A stretch of DNA of 64,000 nucleotides from Conoideocrella luteorostrata (GCA_032433595.1 JASWJB010000224.1:1-64000), one strand, 5' to 3'; positions 35,413 through 46,662 are shown, numbered from the stretch's first letter. Notes: generated by a model not told the origin, from the letters alone. A program made the numbers and translations.

Positions 35413-35617
35413 TGTTGGAATATCGCTGCCAAGCACACAATAAGAGCACGGATATCGTCACGTGGTCACCTTTCGGCCACCCTATTTATACGGGTATCGT
35501 AGGCATCATAGCTTGACTTGTTTTCCCTTCTTAGATAACCTACTTGACTTATTGAATATATTCTATTTTTGAAGCAGTTGATCTAGATCATCTGTTGCAC
35601 ACCCTGTGCAACCCACA
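35413..35617 (+). mobile_element. Complete solo LTR, family A, with target duplication
   Basis: 205 bp, starting TGTTGGAATATCG and ending GTGCAACCCACA (TG...CA ends). It is flanked by the perfect 5-bp direct repeat CATAT at 35408-35412 and 35618-35622, the signature of an LTR-retrotransposon insertion followed by LTR-LTR recombination. It shares length and 3' boxes with the copy at 5234-5438. No internal genes. Confidence 0.9.
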
Positions 35618-35622
35618 CATAT

Positions 35623-36220
35623 GCACAAATGCCTACCGGCATGCTTACGTACGAGGAACAACTAACTGCCTCTCATAATATAACAGTAACCGCTTGACTA
35701 CTCGACCGACCTAGAGACCTGCAGCTTTCGACTGATTGTACCCCATGCACCACTGCTCCTAAGTGCAAGGTGTGACGTAGTTATTTAGTTGGGCTACAGT
35801 GAGCGCCCAGCTAAGGTATTGTGCAGTGCAGTAGCATGCCATCAAAAGTGTCTACTACTTCTTCTCGGGCTTTTTTCCACCACCAATAATATTGCCAGCA
35901 TCCTTCATTAGGTTAGAAGTTGATGGAGTACAGAAGATTATTCTTTTAGCTTAATGCGGAGAGAGTCTTCAGAGCAAGGTTGTACCGATGGCTTATGTCG
36001 CAGTCACAATAGGGATTGAAATTTTTAGAGATCTACTCGCAGAAGAGTGCTTGCCTCAAGTCTCCATGGCAGAGATTATGACCTTCATAGTTGCAATTTT
36101 TATCATTTTATACCCTAGTTTGCTAGGACAGAAACCCGATAACAGTCGGCCGAGCTTAAACTCCATTGGAGAACTCCATACAACGACTGAATCTTCCCTG
36201 CTTGAAATTGATATATCGAT
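35623..36220. other. Intergenic
   Basis: No gene is supported. The plus-strand frame at 35988-36338 overlaps the minus-strand cysteine-rich gene and is taken as a shadow. Confidence 0.4.
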
Positions 36221-36463
36221 TCAGCGACGACAACAGCCACAGTTTTGTCTCTTCTTGAAGTCGTCACCCTCAAAGTCGTTACAACAGCTCTCACTGAAGT
36301 CACATTTGAGACCACCGCAGCAGTCGTTATTGTTATAACAGCCGAGATTGGGTATCTCACAAGTTAGTCGTTCTACTAGATTCGCCCCTCCTCTGGGTTT
36401 TATTCCCGCGACGGCTAGGGCCGATCCCGTAAGAGTCGTCAAAATTATAATCGAAATCTGCAT
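36221..36463 (-). CDS. Small secreted cysteine-rich peptide (80 aa, ten Cys)
   Basis: Intronless, ATG at 36463. Residues 1-20 are a signal peptide (MQISIIILTTLTGSALAVAG). After a short Gly/Arg stretch come ten cysteines at 35, 42, 48, 49, 54, 60, 61, 75, 77 and 78, i.e. C-x6-C-x5-CC-x4-C-x5-CC-x13-C-x-CC. The first six to seven match the spacing of an inhibitor-cystine-knot fold. A basic KKRQ (70-73) before the last cysteines could be a Kex2 site. Fungal peptides of this kind are secreted and may act as effectors, antimicrobials or protease inhibitors; which one is unknown. It lies inside the LTR-rich island. No close family was recognised. Confidence 0.75.
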   Translation of the reverse strand: MQISIIILTTLTGSALAVAGIKPRGGANLVERLTCEIPNLGCYNNNDCCGGLKCDFSESCCNDFEGDDFKKRQNCGCCRR

Positions 36464-37025
36464 TTTCGGCTTGCGTTGGTTGATGTTATAGATAATGTTA
36501 TCAGGAAAATAAGATGTTGGACAAATGGAAAGAAGATCTAGTCTGTGCGGTGGAGGGGGCCAAGAGTTTTTATACCATTGCTGTACCTACGTCCAAACAT
36601 AGATTGCCTCAGTGGGCGTATCGGGCTTCTCCAGTTATGACGTCTGGCCGTACCCTGGTAATGGTTAGATTCGTTTGAAGAAATGTGAGTCAACATTCCG
36701 GCATCGTACGGTAACGGAGGCTGGGCCAGCAGCCGAGACATGGCAAAATTAGTGACGTCCACTGCGTCGATCAGGTATCAACCTGAGAATAAATTGGGTG
36801 GTGGGGTTAAACTCCGCAGTGGAATACCTTCTGGCACACCAAGGTTTCCGCATGGGCCGCTGCAATGACTTTTACTGACTATGAAAAGAAACTTACCGCC
36901 CACTCGCAAGGGTGCTGAGTCCCAACACAATATAACTGTCTGGCATATATTACTGCCATGAGATGCAAAGAAAAGTTATAGCTTTTGAAGTTGTGTGTAT
37001 CTCAGCTCCGGTGGTTTATGTTCCA
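36464..37025. other. Intergenic
   Basis: Upstream region of the cysteine-rich peptide gene and flank of the tandem duplication. No gene is recognised; short minus-strand frames at 36538-36762 have no support. Confidence 0.4.
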
Positions 37026-37189
37026 GGAGCAAAAAGACTGACTCAGGCTCATAAGCAGTATTGGACGAGTTTGTCAGTCAAGTCTAAGACAGTCATTAAC
37101 TGACCTTGGAGCAATAAGACGGACTTAGGCTCATAAGCAGCATTGAATAATTTTATCAGTGAAGTTGAAGACGAACATTAACCGGTCAC
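37026..37189 (+). repeat. Imperfect tandem duplication, 82-bp unit
   Basis: Copies 37026-37107 and 37108-37189. Each starts GGAGCAA(A/T)AAGAC and contains GGCTCATAAGCAG(T/C)ATTG and (C/A)ATTAAC. They differ by scattered substitutions. Noncoding. Confidence 0.7.
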
Positions 37190-37208
37190 GAGATATGGAC
37201 TATGGTCC

Positions 37209-37430
37209 TATTGGAAGCAATTGGAGAGGTTCAAATGCATGTGCTATGATGGGAAGAGCTGTGTTACAGTGATGGAGGCAGAATTCTAAATCCCCCTATT
37301 TATGCCCTTGCAATCTGAGACGCCCCTGTCTCGGACTCCGGCCTCGGGCTCGGAGGCTACGTCATCCTTCTCACACTATCGGTGTAAACTGCACACATCG
37401 GTGTTACCGGAGAGGTCCACACCGACAACC
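37209..37430 (+). mobile_element. LTR, family B
   Basis: Starts TATTGGAAGCAATTGGAGAGG, then GATGGGAAGAGCTGTGTTAC and CTGAGACGCCCCTGTCTCGG, and ends near CACACCGACA. It aligns with 59028-59280, but the right end is diverged, so the boundary is approximate. Confidence 0.65.
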
Positions 37431-37845
37431 CGAAATGCTACAGGATCATGGTTTACAACAATTACCCAGAAAAAGTGATTCAGTAACCGGGGGAAAAAAA
37501 AAAGGCAATAGGCGGACACAAAGAACGTTAGCTACTGCTATGCATACATCGATGGACGGTGGTCAAGTCTCCGAGACCGGGACCATAGAGATGTCCGCTG
37601 GACTCATGGGACAGGAATGGCTAGTTTATGGGACTTCGCTTGCCCCAATCGCTCACATATCATGTTGGAGACGTACCGCTTTCCATTTAGTCTGATTGTA
37701 GCACGCAGCAACTTGCTGCTTGCGTTACTCAATCCTATTTACCAACACCGGGAAATCGGACTTGGATTGAGAAATTCTCATTTTATATGTGATGGAGGTA
37801 TAAGTGGCTGGGCCGTCACGCTCTTCTCTAGTTAAACCGGCAAAC
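37431..37845. other. Sequence between two family B LTRs
   Basis: 415 bp between two direct family B LTRs. It is much too short for a retroelement interior, and its frames (for example 37435-37695) match no Gag or Pol motif. The LTRs are therefore probably separate insertions. Confidence 0.4.
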
Positions 37846-38040
37846 TGTTGGAAGCGCTGGACAGGGTCAAAATCATGTAAATTGATGATGTTTGTGGTTG
37901 TGTCTTATCATGTAAGACATCAAATTCCTCCTCGGACGGACCCGTCCAAATCCCCGTATAAATATCCCTGCACTCTGAGACACTCTTGTCTTCTCATGCC
38001 TGCCTCAGGCAACTTGTCTAGACACGTGTCTTTTCCGACA
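37846..38040 (+). mobile_element. Solo LTR, family B, short variant
   Basis: 195 bp, from TGTTGGAAGCGC to TTTTCCGACA. The middle CCGTCCAAATCCCCGTATAA and CTGAGACACTCTTGTC match other family B copies. The flanks CAAAC (37841-37845) and CGAAC (38041-38045) form a 4/5 target duplication. Confidence 0.7.
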
Positions 38041-38800
38041 CGAACACCCAGGCCGACGAAGCCTGGCCGACGAAGCCTAGCCTCTTCACTGTTGGCCATT
38101 TCGTAAGCAGTAAGGCGCCTGTTTTAGCTCAGCCCTCCACGATTGCCGATCTAACACTAAAAACGATCTAAAAGTCTTATGGACTCCGCTCAGTAACAAG
38201 AGCTTGACCGCAACTGGTCTGCTTTTCGCTCAGCATAAGTCCGATTGTGTTCTCATACTTGTCAATAGAGGTGAGCGCACTCTAACTATGTCACGGCTTT
38301 GAATGTCGTCGAGGCTCATGTCACAAAGTCCTGGCGGCGAGTAGTCTACTATATAAGCGTAGAGCCTTTCGAGTTCTACGAAATAAATCCGGCATAATCT
38401 CCCCAGTGCATACTGCGATACTAGGTAAGTTATAGAAAAGGGACAGAGGTAGTGAAACTTCTGTAAGAGGTGGCGTACATTCGTTCAGAGCGGACTTGGC
38501 GTACACAGAGCGTACCATGCTGATGTCTATGTCTTGTTTTGGTGTAAAGGTTGGGTATATGGGTCTAGGTTAGGCGGCGATAGCTGGCCGTTGACTCCGG
38601 AAGAAGTTGCAAGGCATAAACCGTAATGTGAAATACATTAACAAAGATACTACCATGAAGCGACAGCAAATAGCCTTCCACTACTCCTACAAGTGACAGC
38701 GGCAGAAAGGAAGCGGCAGAAATGACACGCCAAGCGAGTGAATCCTCAACCTCAGCATCGCACAGGTAAAAAGTAGGGTAGATGATGTGGAGAAAAAATA
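38041..38800. other. Intergenic
   Basis: No gene is supported. A direct GCCGACGAAGCCTGG/GCCGACGAAGCCTAG pair lies near 38052-38081. The hydrophobic minus-strand frame at 38565-38861 overlaps the left arm of the inverted repeat and lacks exon support. Confidence 0.35.
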
Positions 38801-39384
38801 GAGTATTGCTATTCGCACAGATAAAGATCTCTATTTGCATACTAGTAGATTTGTGCCTCATCTTTGACTCACCTACCCCACCCTAGTCACTGTTGATTTC
38901 TGTAAGGAATGTTGCACAGCGCAGGCGCAAAGTTATAAACCACTGGCATCGTTGAAATTGATTGTGGAAGCACACACAACATACACGGTGATACATACGA
39001 CGACACATTGTAAAACACACGAGGCTACTAGAATATTAAACTACTTAAATCAGGTTAATTATTATATTATTAACAAATACTTGGGTTCTGAAGCATTACA
39101 ACGTCCAGGTATCTAGCCGGCTTGCTCTTTCTAACCGTAAGTGCCTTCGATTTGTGTCACACAAAAAATGGCGTAGCCAGAGGTCACTTTTCATGTGTAG
39201 TTATGACCCTTAAATAGGCTCATATTTTTCTGTGACAATTTGGTTGTTTACTTTTGCCTCATTTGCCCGCGCCGGAATTCATTGTCGCAGATTGATCGCA
39301 CGGGATTGGGCTACAACTGGGTCGGCCTCAAACTAGTGCCATCCGTGCAAATAGAGATTTTTATCTGTGCGAATAGCAATACTC
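38801..39384. repeat. 584-bp unit bounded by 39-bp inverted repeats
   Basis: The left arm 38801-38839 and right arm 39346-39384 are reverse complements with one mismatch in 39. Each arm starts from the outside GAGTATTGCTATTCGCACAG and ends inside with TCTCTATTTGCA. The interior has no transposase frame. It could be a MITE-like non-autonomous element, but no clear target duplication was found (flanks AAATA and ATGAT). Confidence 0.65.
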
Positions 39385-39958
39385 ATGATATAATGTCGTC
39401 TTTTGCATGCAATTAGAGACCCGGTAACTGTACATCGACGTGGCGGATATGTTGCAAACGGCGCACACTTTGCACATTTGTGAAGAGACGGTTTCGGGCT
39501 TTTTACTTGATCGTTAACATGCATGAAAGCTTAGGAAGACATACAAGGCAGTTTCCATATTCTATCTGACAATGTTTCTCAGGTATCAATGCGGTGTAAA
39601 GGCCGCCAGTATCCCTCTGATCCAGCTCGACCATCTGACCGGCCAGGATGCAGTGCCTTTTAGACCGGAACCATAGCCAAGGTGGCGCGTTGATGATGCA
39701 ATGACTTATTTGTTACGTGCTCCATCAGCCGATAAAGTGTTTTTGCAAGCTTGAGCAGCCTTATTTCCTCCTCTCCGGGCACCCGTGTCAGACGTTTCCA
39801 TCATGTGTGTCCGGAAAGGGGTCATTTGCAGCCCTGTGCATTGCCTATCCTTTACTGTCGAAGCCGCCAGAAGCAGCGGCAGTTCCTCCCTGATCTAGTG
39901 GGAAGAACGGCGCCTCCCAGATTCTGTCTGTACGAAAAATTTGGCATGAGTAAGCGTT
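39385..39958. other. Intergenic
   Basis: Between the inverted-repeat unit and the 3' end of the ABC transporter gene. No gene is recognised. Confidence 0.4.
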
Positions 39959-42900
39959 CTACGACAGATCTCTCCGACCCTGTCCTTGTACTATAGAAGC
40001 TACTCTCCCACTGTCCATTTTCACAACAAGGTCCGCGCTTGCTACTATCTCCGGCCGGTGCGAAATAGAAATGATGGTGCAATTAGAGAAGACCTCGTCG
40101 AGAATTCTTTCCATTGCCTCGGCGGTCTCGGCATCTATGGAGCTGGTAGCCTCGTCGATGAAGAGAATGTTAGTATCGTGTTGAAATTTATGCAGCACCG
40201 CCCGTGCAATAGCCAGCAATTGCCTTTGCCCGTGCGAAAAGCCTATTTCCGACAAGTCGGCATCGAGCCCGCCTCTTGATTCGATGAACTCCGCCAACCC
40301 TAATCTGTCCAGCACCTCGTTGATGACTATATCGTGAAGAGGGTCCGCAGTCTTAGCTTTAGTCAATGGAAGTAGATTGAAACGAAGGCTCCCTGGCAAC
40401 TGCACGAAGTCTTGTGGGATCGTTGTGATGGAAGACCGGAGTTGCTCCCGGGGGATTTGCGAGAGCTCTACGCCGTCGATCTTTATCGACCCCGTATATT
40501 CCAGGAAATTTAGGAGAGTGAGAAGAAGAGAGCTCTTGCCACTAAGAAGGTATGTGTCAGCTGCATCAGTTTGAACTAGACTCAGAAACGCTCGGTGCAT
40601 TATTACCTTCCTGTTCTCCCAATGACGGCCACCTTTTGACCCGGTTGTATGTTCAAATTTACGCCCTCCAGGGCAATTTTTGGCATGGAGCTAGATAGCC
40701 TGTATATCCGACCATGAGAGGTTAGTGATTAGGTTACAGGATGCGAGAACTGGGGAAACTTTTCATTTGTCTGGATTCTGTCATACCTGTACATGGCTGT
40801 GACCTCTTCAAAATTGATAGCGCCTTGCTTGAGGCAGCCCGGGGGCAGAGGGGACGTGTCGCCGTCATCCTCGATCGGGGTGTCTTGACTATAAGCGCGA
40901 ATACGCGAGATTGCACCCAGTGAAGTCTCCAGATTGATCCACATCTCAATGAAGGCGCTAATGGACTCGCCAAAACTGATGAGATTCAACATCGCTAGAC
41001 CAATCGAGCTTTGCGTAGTCCCTCGAGCGTACAATGCTGCCGAAACCAGAACAGTAGCTACCCCTAGGACCGACAGTTCTATGACGAGGTTCAACCATCT
41101 CTGAACGCAGAACATGTAGTAGAATGGCTTTTGAGAGTAATCTAGGAGGCTTAACCCCCGGGATAGATAGTTGCCCTGCCATCCAAAACTTCGAATATGA
41201 AGTATTCCTGAGGTGATCTCGGTGAACTGGGCATAAAGCGGCGTTTTAGCTTCAAGATCAAGATGCCTGATCTGTCTTGAAGTGCGTAGGTAGAAATACT
41301 GGATCGTGTAAAGACAAGCGAATATGAAGGGAATGATAACGGCAACATAAGTTGCGCCGGATGAGATCACTCCGATATCTATAATGAGTAAAAATCCAGC
41401 TGAAGTGGCCGTTAGCACAGAACCATGTCAGGGCAATAAAGGGACGTAACTAACTATATACAAACAGGTAAAACGCCAAAGGAAGGTCCTGGCTAACCAA
41501 ACTCATGTCTTGGCTGAACCTGTTGCTTGTTCAATACATAGTTATGCAGAATTCGAGATGGAACAAGAGAACTTACAAGTTGAGAAGAGCTGCAGAACTC
41601 GTAGTGGACAAATGTGACAGTGTTGAACTATTCCGATTAGCGACGAGAATGCCGAAACATCTTGATCTTAGGTAGACCTTACCCCATCACAGCGCCCAAT
41701 AATCTGCGATGTAGTGTCTCGGAGGAGTCTGGAACAATCTTGATGTAATATACCCTGGAATGACAATTAGTGGATGAAGATTCGAAGCTGGCTGGGCTAG
41801 GTAGTAACCCACGCGAGGGTCAAGGCGCTGGATACGAAGTTTGACAGCCCTACTGCTACATAACCGGCAAGATAGACTTTGTTTGTTGGAGCAACTTCTA
41901 GCCAGATTCGGATGAAAATATCTTTGAAAATAATTAGCGGCCGATACGAACACATAAGAGGACAATAACTGACCGGGAAGCTTTTCTGTGAGCGCGGCAA
42001 ACATCATTGTCACAAGCCAAGCAGCCCAATTCCATGTCGTAGTTGATGCAAGATAGTATCTGTAGAGCCCAAAGTCTCCTCTCTGGCGTGTAAACAATGG
42101 TTCATTCGGTATCAGGTCGTTTTGGGTCGAAACTTCCTCAATAGCTGTGGGGTGTTCTATGTCCGGACCGGACTCAGTTCGACCAGCTCCGGTGAACTCT
42201 TCAAGTACAACTTTGATCGTCTGAGCATCCTTCACATTAGCCAAACACCTGACCGACCCGTCGGTTTCAATGGTAATTATTCTATCAGCATACTCGATGT
42301 GCTCAGCTGTAATACGGTCAGCTTCGTTCATGTGAAGGGAACATTCAAGATTGCCTCCTAACGTACCAGTGCGCATGGCCATTACCACGGTACAGCCAAA
42401 CCGCTTAAATAGCCCAGTGGGCGAGAAGAGTCGTGTAAATATGGTATCAGCTGTAGACCGATCCAAAGAGCTGAAAATGTTATCCAATACTAAGAGAGGG
42501 GCTCTAGAGTAAATAGCTCGTGCCAGGGCCTATGAGAGCGAGTTAGAAAGCGCTCCGAAGCTTAAGGTATGAGGAAGACTTGCCACTCTCTGTCGTTGTC
42601 CACCACTTAGATTTGCGCCATTATTTCCAGCGTTCGTTAGGTCGCCTTCAGGAAGCTCCAAGATGTCTTGGCTGAGAAGGCAGGCCTCAACAACCGTGTC
42701 ATACCAATCTCGATCGTATTTATAGTCCCCAATAATGTTATTAGAAATAGTGGTGGCTTTGAGCCAAGGCACTTCATCGCAAAAGGCAATATGGCGTTGT
42801 TCCACGTATACAAGTCCAGAGACAAGGTGAGTTTCGCCGAGAAGTGATCTCAAAAATATTGACTTCCCCGAGCCAGTACGGCCAAATACGAAGGAAATCT

Positions 42901-45211
42901 CGGAACGAAATACTGAGAGACTCACACCCTTCAATACTGGGTCTTTGTCCTGTAGGGGAGCTATGCTGACATCGACCAGAACAATCGGCGGTTGTGGCAA
43001 CTGAAATTCGATCGATGGTTTGTTGCTGGGCCGAACCGAGCTCTTGGTCGCTCCAAGTTTCTCCGACTCAATTTCCTCACTGCTGTTGCGAATAACCAAG
43101 TCACTGATTGTCTCACGCTCATCCTGTCTTTCCTTTGAAAGCAGATATGTTTCAATCCGCTGGAAACAGCCTATAATTGAGGTGAAAAGGCTGTAAGAGA
43201 CCATTAAACGATGCAAGGGGGATATCGTTAGCACAAGGAACGCCAGGGTTGTATAAATCTCGTCAGCTCGTAGGCCTTGTGTAAATTTTGTCCAGAAAAG
43301 TGCGGCAGTGACGATGAGTATTGGTGTCAACGAGTAACACAAGATGACTGACACAGCATTAGCATTGCTCGTAGGAGTGACTTGAACGTGGCTCTTCTCA
43401 CCGGCTGACTTAAGAATGACAAATAAAACACGAAAATCTTTAGAAAAAGCCATCTCTGACTCCCTCAGACTTTGAATTATGTCCATAGCAACTGATTTAA
43501 GGCCAATCATTCTGATACTCTTGACTTGCGCAAGGATGCTTGATGTAGTAGCCACGCGTTGCTGAACTGCTTTATTCCACTGGACTCGCGCCGGACTTAA
43601 TCGCTTGCCAATCATGAAAGATGCCACAGTGGCGACTGGGGTATGTCAGTGAACAACAAGTAACGGAAGACCACGATTTACATAAGAATCTCGTGGGGGG
43701 TTAAAGGTTCGGTAGCTTACCCACGGCTGGGACTATGATGAGAAATGTGGCTGCGCCGATTATGGTTGACAAAAAATATACACCGAGCCCAAATTCAATC
43801 AAGCTTGCCCATATTTCGTGGAAGTTAGGTAAGCCGGTTACGAGGCCCTCTATATCCGTACTCATTAGTGTGACAGCAGCCAACTTGTCGACATCGAACA
43901 ACCCAATAGACAGCGTCTTGGTCAAGATTTTAGTGACCAAAATGCCACGGAGCCGGGTGATGACACGATAAGTTATATGCTTGAACGCAGCTTTGGTGAT
44001 CTGCCTGACAGTTAGTAATGTTTTCCCAGGAGAGGGGGGGAAGGGGGACATGGTTGCAGAGAGACATACCGCTATACCCAAGTAAATGAGCACCGTGGCT
44101 CCGATGAGACCATTTCTTACGCTGGTCGATTGATCCGTTGATCCAAGAAAAGTAACAATGCGTCGGAGCAGGAAAGGCTGACTAAATATGCACGCACTAT
44201 GCAGAAGTCTTGGAAATATGACCGAGAGAAATGGCCATTTGAGCGTTGCGAATGAAGCTTTTATCAGCGGATTTTTTTTGGGCAAGTCTGTTGTCTATGA
44301 TTAGCTCATGCATCTTTTGCAACGGAGCACTACGGCCAAGAAGCTCATTTTGAAAGCCTGATTGGCCAAGAAAAAAACACAGCGAGGAGAGCTTACATCG
44401 TTTCCAGACGGGGTCGAATCTCGCGGAGAGACTTTCGGACGCAAATTCGTCACCCAGGTCGCCAAGGTCGTTGTCCTTGAGTATGTGCCCAAACCCAAAC
44501 AAGAGGGTTGGATTGAGCCAAATAAACAAAGATCGATTCCAGAACCCGCTCGTGACCTCCTTGCTCAGGGTCGTACTTTGCACGGGTCTCCTCTTAGGCA
44601 CCTCTTGCAGTATCAAGACTATCAGCTTGACAACGGCTTTCGAGGTGCACAAGCCGGCGGCTGCGCGCAATCCCGGCCGCGACAGGTACGAGCGGGCTTT
44701 GACGACATCAAGCAGCAGGGTGAGACCAAGATAAAGACTGATAAAGGCCGATGACCGAAGTGAATGGCGGTGCTCGAAATTGATCAGCGCGACGATGAAA
44801 ATCGCGGCAACACAGTCAAGCGACAATGCGGCCAACGAGACATCGGAGCGATAAGCCGTTACGGTCGCCCAAGACGCAAGACTCGCGATCTCGACGCCCA
44901 AAAGGGTTCCACTCGCAATCTGAGCCATTCTGTCAGTTTTGGGACCCCCGGGATGGCGCTGCCTATTCGCTTGGCACCTTATTTTTACAACATACCAGCT
45001 TGAACCAGGAGAGCGCACTGCCCGACACATACGCAGGCGACTTCAGGTAGTAGAGCAGGTAGAAGGGTGATATGACAATAAGCAGGCTTGCTGGAATGAT
45101 GGTCAGGATGGTAAACTCAAACAGCAGCGTGAAGTCGAATTGGGGCGACAGCTGCGGGCCAAAAGCATCGTCCCCAGCAATGCCAATTGCTCTCCATGCG
45201 ATGTCCAACAT
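39959..45211 (-). CDS. ABCC (MRP-type) full-length ABC transporter, many introns
   Basis: It starts at 45211 (MLDIAWRAIG, then DDAFGPQLSPQFDFTLLFE), typical of fungal ABCC exporters with an extra N-terminal membrane domain. Introns with firm signals: 44920-44995, 44288-44396, 44005-44069, 43636-43720, 43348-43401, 42530-42583 (GC-AG), 41922-41973 and 40542-40606; a few more lie between 41400 and 41930 and near 40750. The order is TMD0, TMD1, NBD1, TMD2, NBD2. NBD1 has Walker A GRTGSGKS and signature LSGGQRQRV, then LDNIFSSLD. In NBD2 the intron 40542-40606 splits Walker A; splicing restores GRTGSGKSS; the signature is SHGQRQLLAIARA and Walker B with D-loop is ILFIDEATSSID; the H-loop reads SISHRPE. 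These pumps export conjugates, toxins or secondary metabolites across plasma or vacuolar membranes. The nearby UstYa and MFS genes suggest a metabolite locus. Confidence 0.9.
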
Positions 45212-45991
45212 CGTGATGGCAGCACTTGCTTGCTGCAGGGAGATTGCTGCGGTTCTTCGTCCAGCTCCAAAGAGGCCGAGGTTCAGCGCGAGACAGGCCC
45301 GGGAGAAACACGTTTCTATATCCACTACGGAGTGCGGAGGGTGATTCGTCCTTCCATTCAGAGCACTGCCCGGGTGGATAGTCTGGCTGATTACCAGCTC
45401 GTCGTTTGTTGGTTGGCCATGGAGATGTGCAGTTGTGCGGAGTAGGTGCTGTGGTGCTGTACGGCAGGTACTTTGGAGGGCGGCGGAGCGGCGGCGGCAC
45501 AGGATCCCTGCCGCTGCCTGGACGATGCGACAATGCATTCACCTTTTGGTGCAACCCGAGCCGCACCCCGGTCCGCAACAGCGCGTCCATGTCGACTGCA
45601 GGCCTACTCCGTACGGTTTACACGAGGTGCTGCGGGGTGTGGTAGCATCGGGGCAGCATGCTAAGTCGGTTGGGGGAATACAGGTCCATCATGCCCCGGT
45701 GATGAGCGGTCCAGCGCAGCTGGCTTGATCTACCTCCCGCGAGTTACATATTTCCAAAAGGCACATCTGAGCGTCCGTCCCGGTCACGGCGCTGTACGGT
45801 GGCCATCGACAGCATACTAGCACGGAGTGAACATGGTTGCAGACGGCAATATTAAGCTTTCAGCACTCGCATAAGTCCTATCTAGCGTGATTCAGACACG
45901 ATCCCTTTTCAAATTCCCGTAACATCATACAACTCTCCTCTTTTGCTAGCGCAATGACATTGCCCGAGAGCCTTCCCGTACCGTACGGTAT
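45212..45991. promoter_or_regulatory. ABC transporter upstream region
   Basis: 780 bp upstream of the ABCC start and downstream of the short-peptide gene. GC-rich frames here (45117-45728) are on both strands and lack support. A TACTCCGTA 9-mer lies at 45605-45613. Confidence 0.4.
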
Positions 45992-46218
45992 CTACGCCGC
46001 TTGCCGATCTCCGAGGACTGCAACAGTGTCCGCTGCCTCAATCTCTTTGTAGTAAGCGGCTGCAAGGTGAGACGGACCACCAAGAGCCTCGTGGGAAACT
46101 GTGGAATGACGACCGATTAGCCGGGGCCCCCTACGAGAATAGTATGAGCTTCCACCTTACCTGGAAGGGCGACTGCGAGCGTGGCCGTCGCTGCTGCCAA
46201 AAGGACGGAGAGAAGCAT
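45992..46218 (-). CDS. Short secreted peptide, 54 aa, spliced
   Basis: Too short for standard frame calls; rebuilt from splice sites. Exon 1, 46218-46161, encodes MLLSVLLAAATATLAVALP, a clear signal peptide. The 62-bp intron 46099-46160 has donor GTAAGG and acceptor CCACAG. Exon 2, 46098-45992, ends at TAG and gives VSHEALGGPSH, then LAAAYYKEIEAADTVAV. The mature part is about 36 residues with one Tyr pair and no cysteine, no internal repeat and no KR/RR processing site. It lies between the ABCC exporter and the UstYa gene and faces away from the latter. It could be a ribosomal peptide precursor, a secreted peptide unrelated to the cluster, or the remnant of a larger secreted protein. Function unknown. 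Confidence 0.5.
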
Positions 46219-46662
46219 TTTGGCTGGACTGAGCAGTATTGTAGTGAAATGCCGGTAATTTGGTACGAGTGGTTTGGGGTTTAACAAACTGGCAGATCTG
46301 CGCCAGTTGTGCCGTTGGGAGGGGGCAGACCGCGCGACATAAGTACTCTGTAGTTAAGTTTGCTGGTCGCCCGATTCTCCACATCGTTGTATCGAGGCTG
46401 TTGGACCTGTCGCCATGAATTAGTTACTCCGTTCCGAGTACTCCTTATTCCATTGCCCCAATCAATGCGGGATGGACTGCGGAGTGAAGCCTTGGCCTTG
46501 TGAATCTCAACGACTCATGGCGGCCGCCCAACGAACTGAACCCTGCACGACCTGAGCTTGACACTTGAACGGCCCGACGACATCTCGCCACCCATCAGCA
46601 CCATCATTCTATGACTACAGGCAGAGTAAAAGAAGCATATCAGCGGCGGCGAGCACGGGCAA
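46219..46662. promoter_or_regulatory. Bidirectional promoter interval, short peptide / UstYa
   Basis: 444 bp between divergent ATGs at 46218 and 46663. It holds the imperfect 9-mer half-sites TTACTCCGTTCC and GAGTACTCC near 46427-46444. A shared promoter would allow co-expression of the peptide and the oxidase; this is inference from layout only. Confidence 0.45.

Noticed and set aside
37230..37250. GGTTCAAAT box as part of a tRNA gene
   Set aside because: It recurs in family B LTRs and no cloverleaf partner sequence surrounds it.
38565..38861. H-rich hydrophobic minus-strand frame resembling an MFS fragment
   Set aside because: Similarity is limited to a few residues around SLAWRV and it overlaps the inverted-repeat arm.
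44963..45728. Several GC-rich frames on both strands around the ABC transporter start
   Set aside because: Overlapping frames in all phases with no domains; the minus-strand ones merge into the true first exon from 45211.
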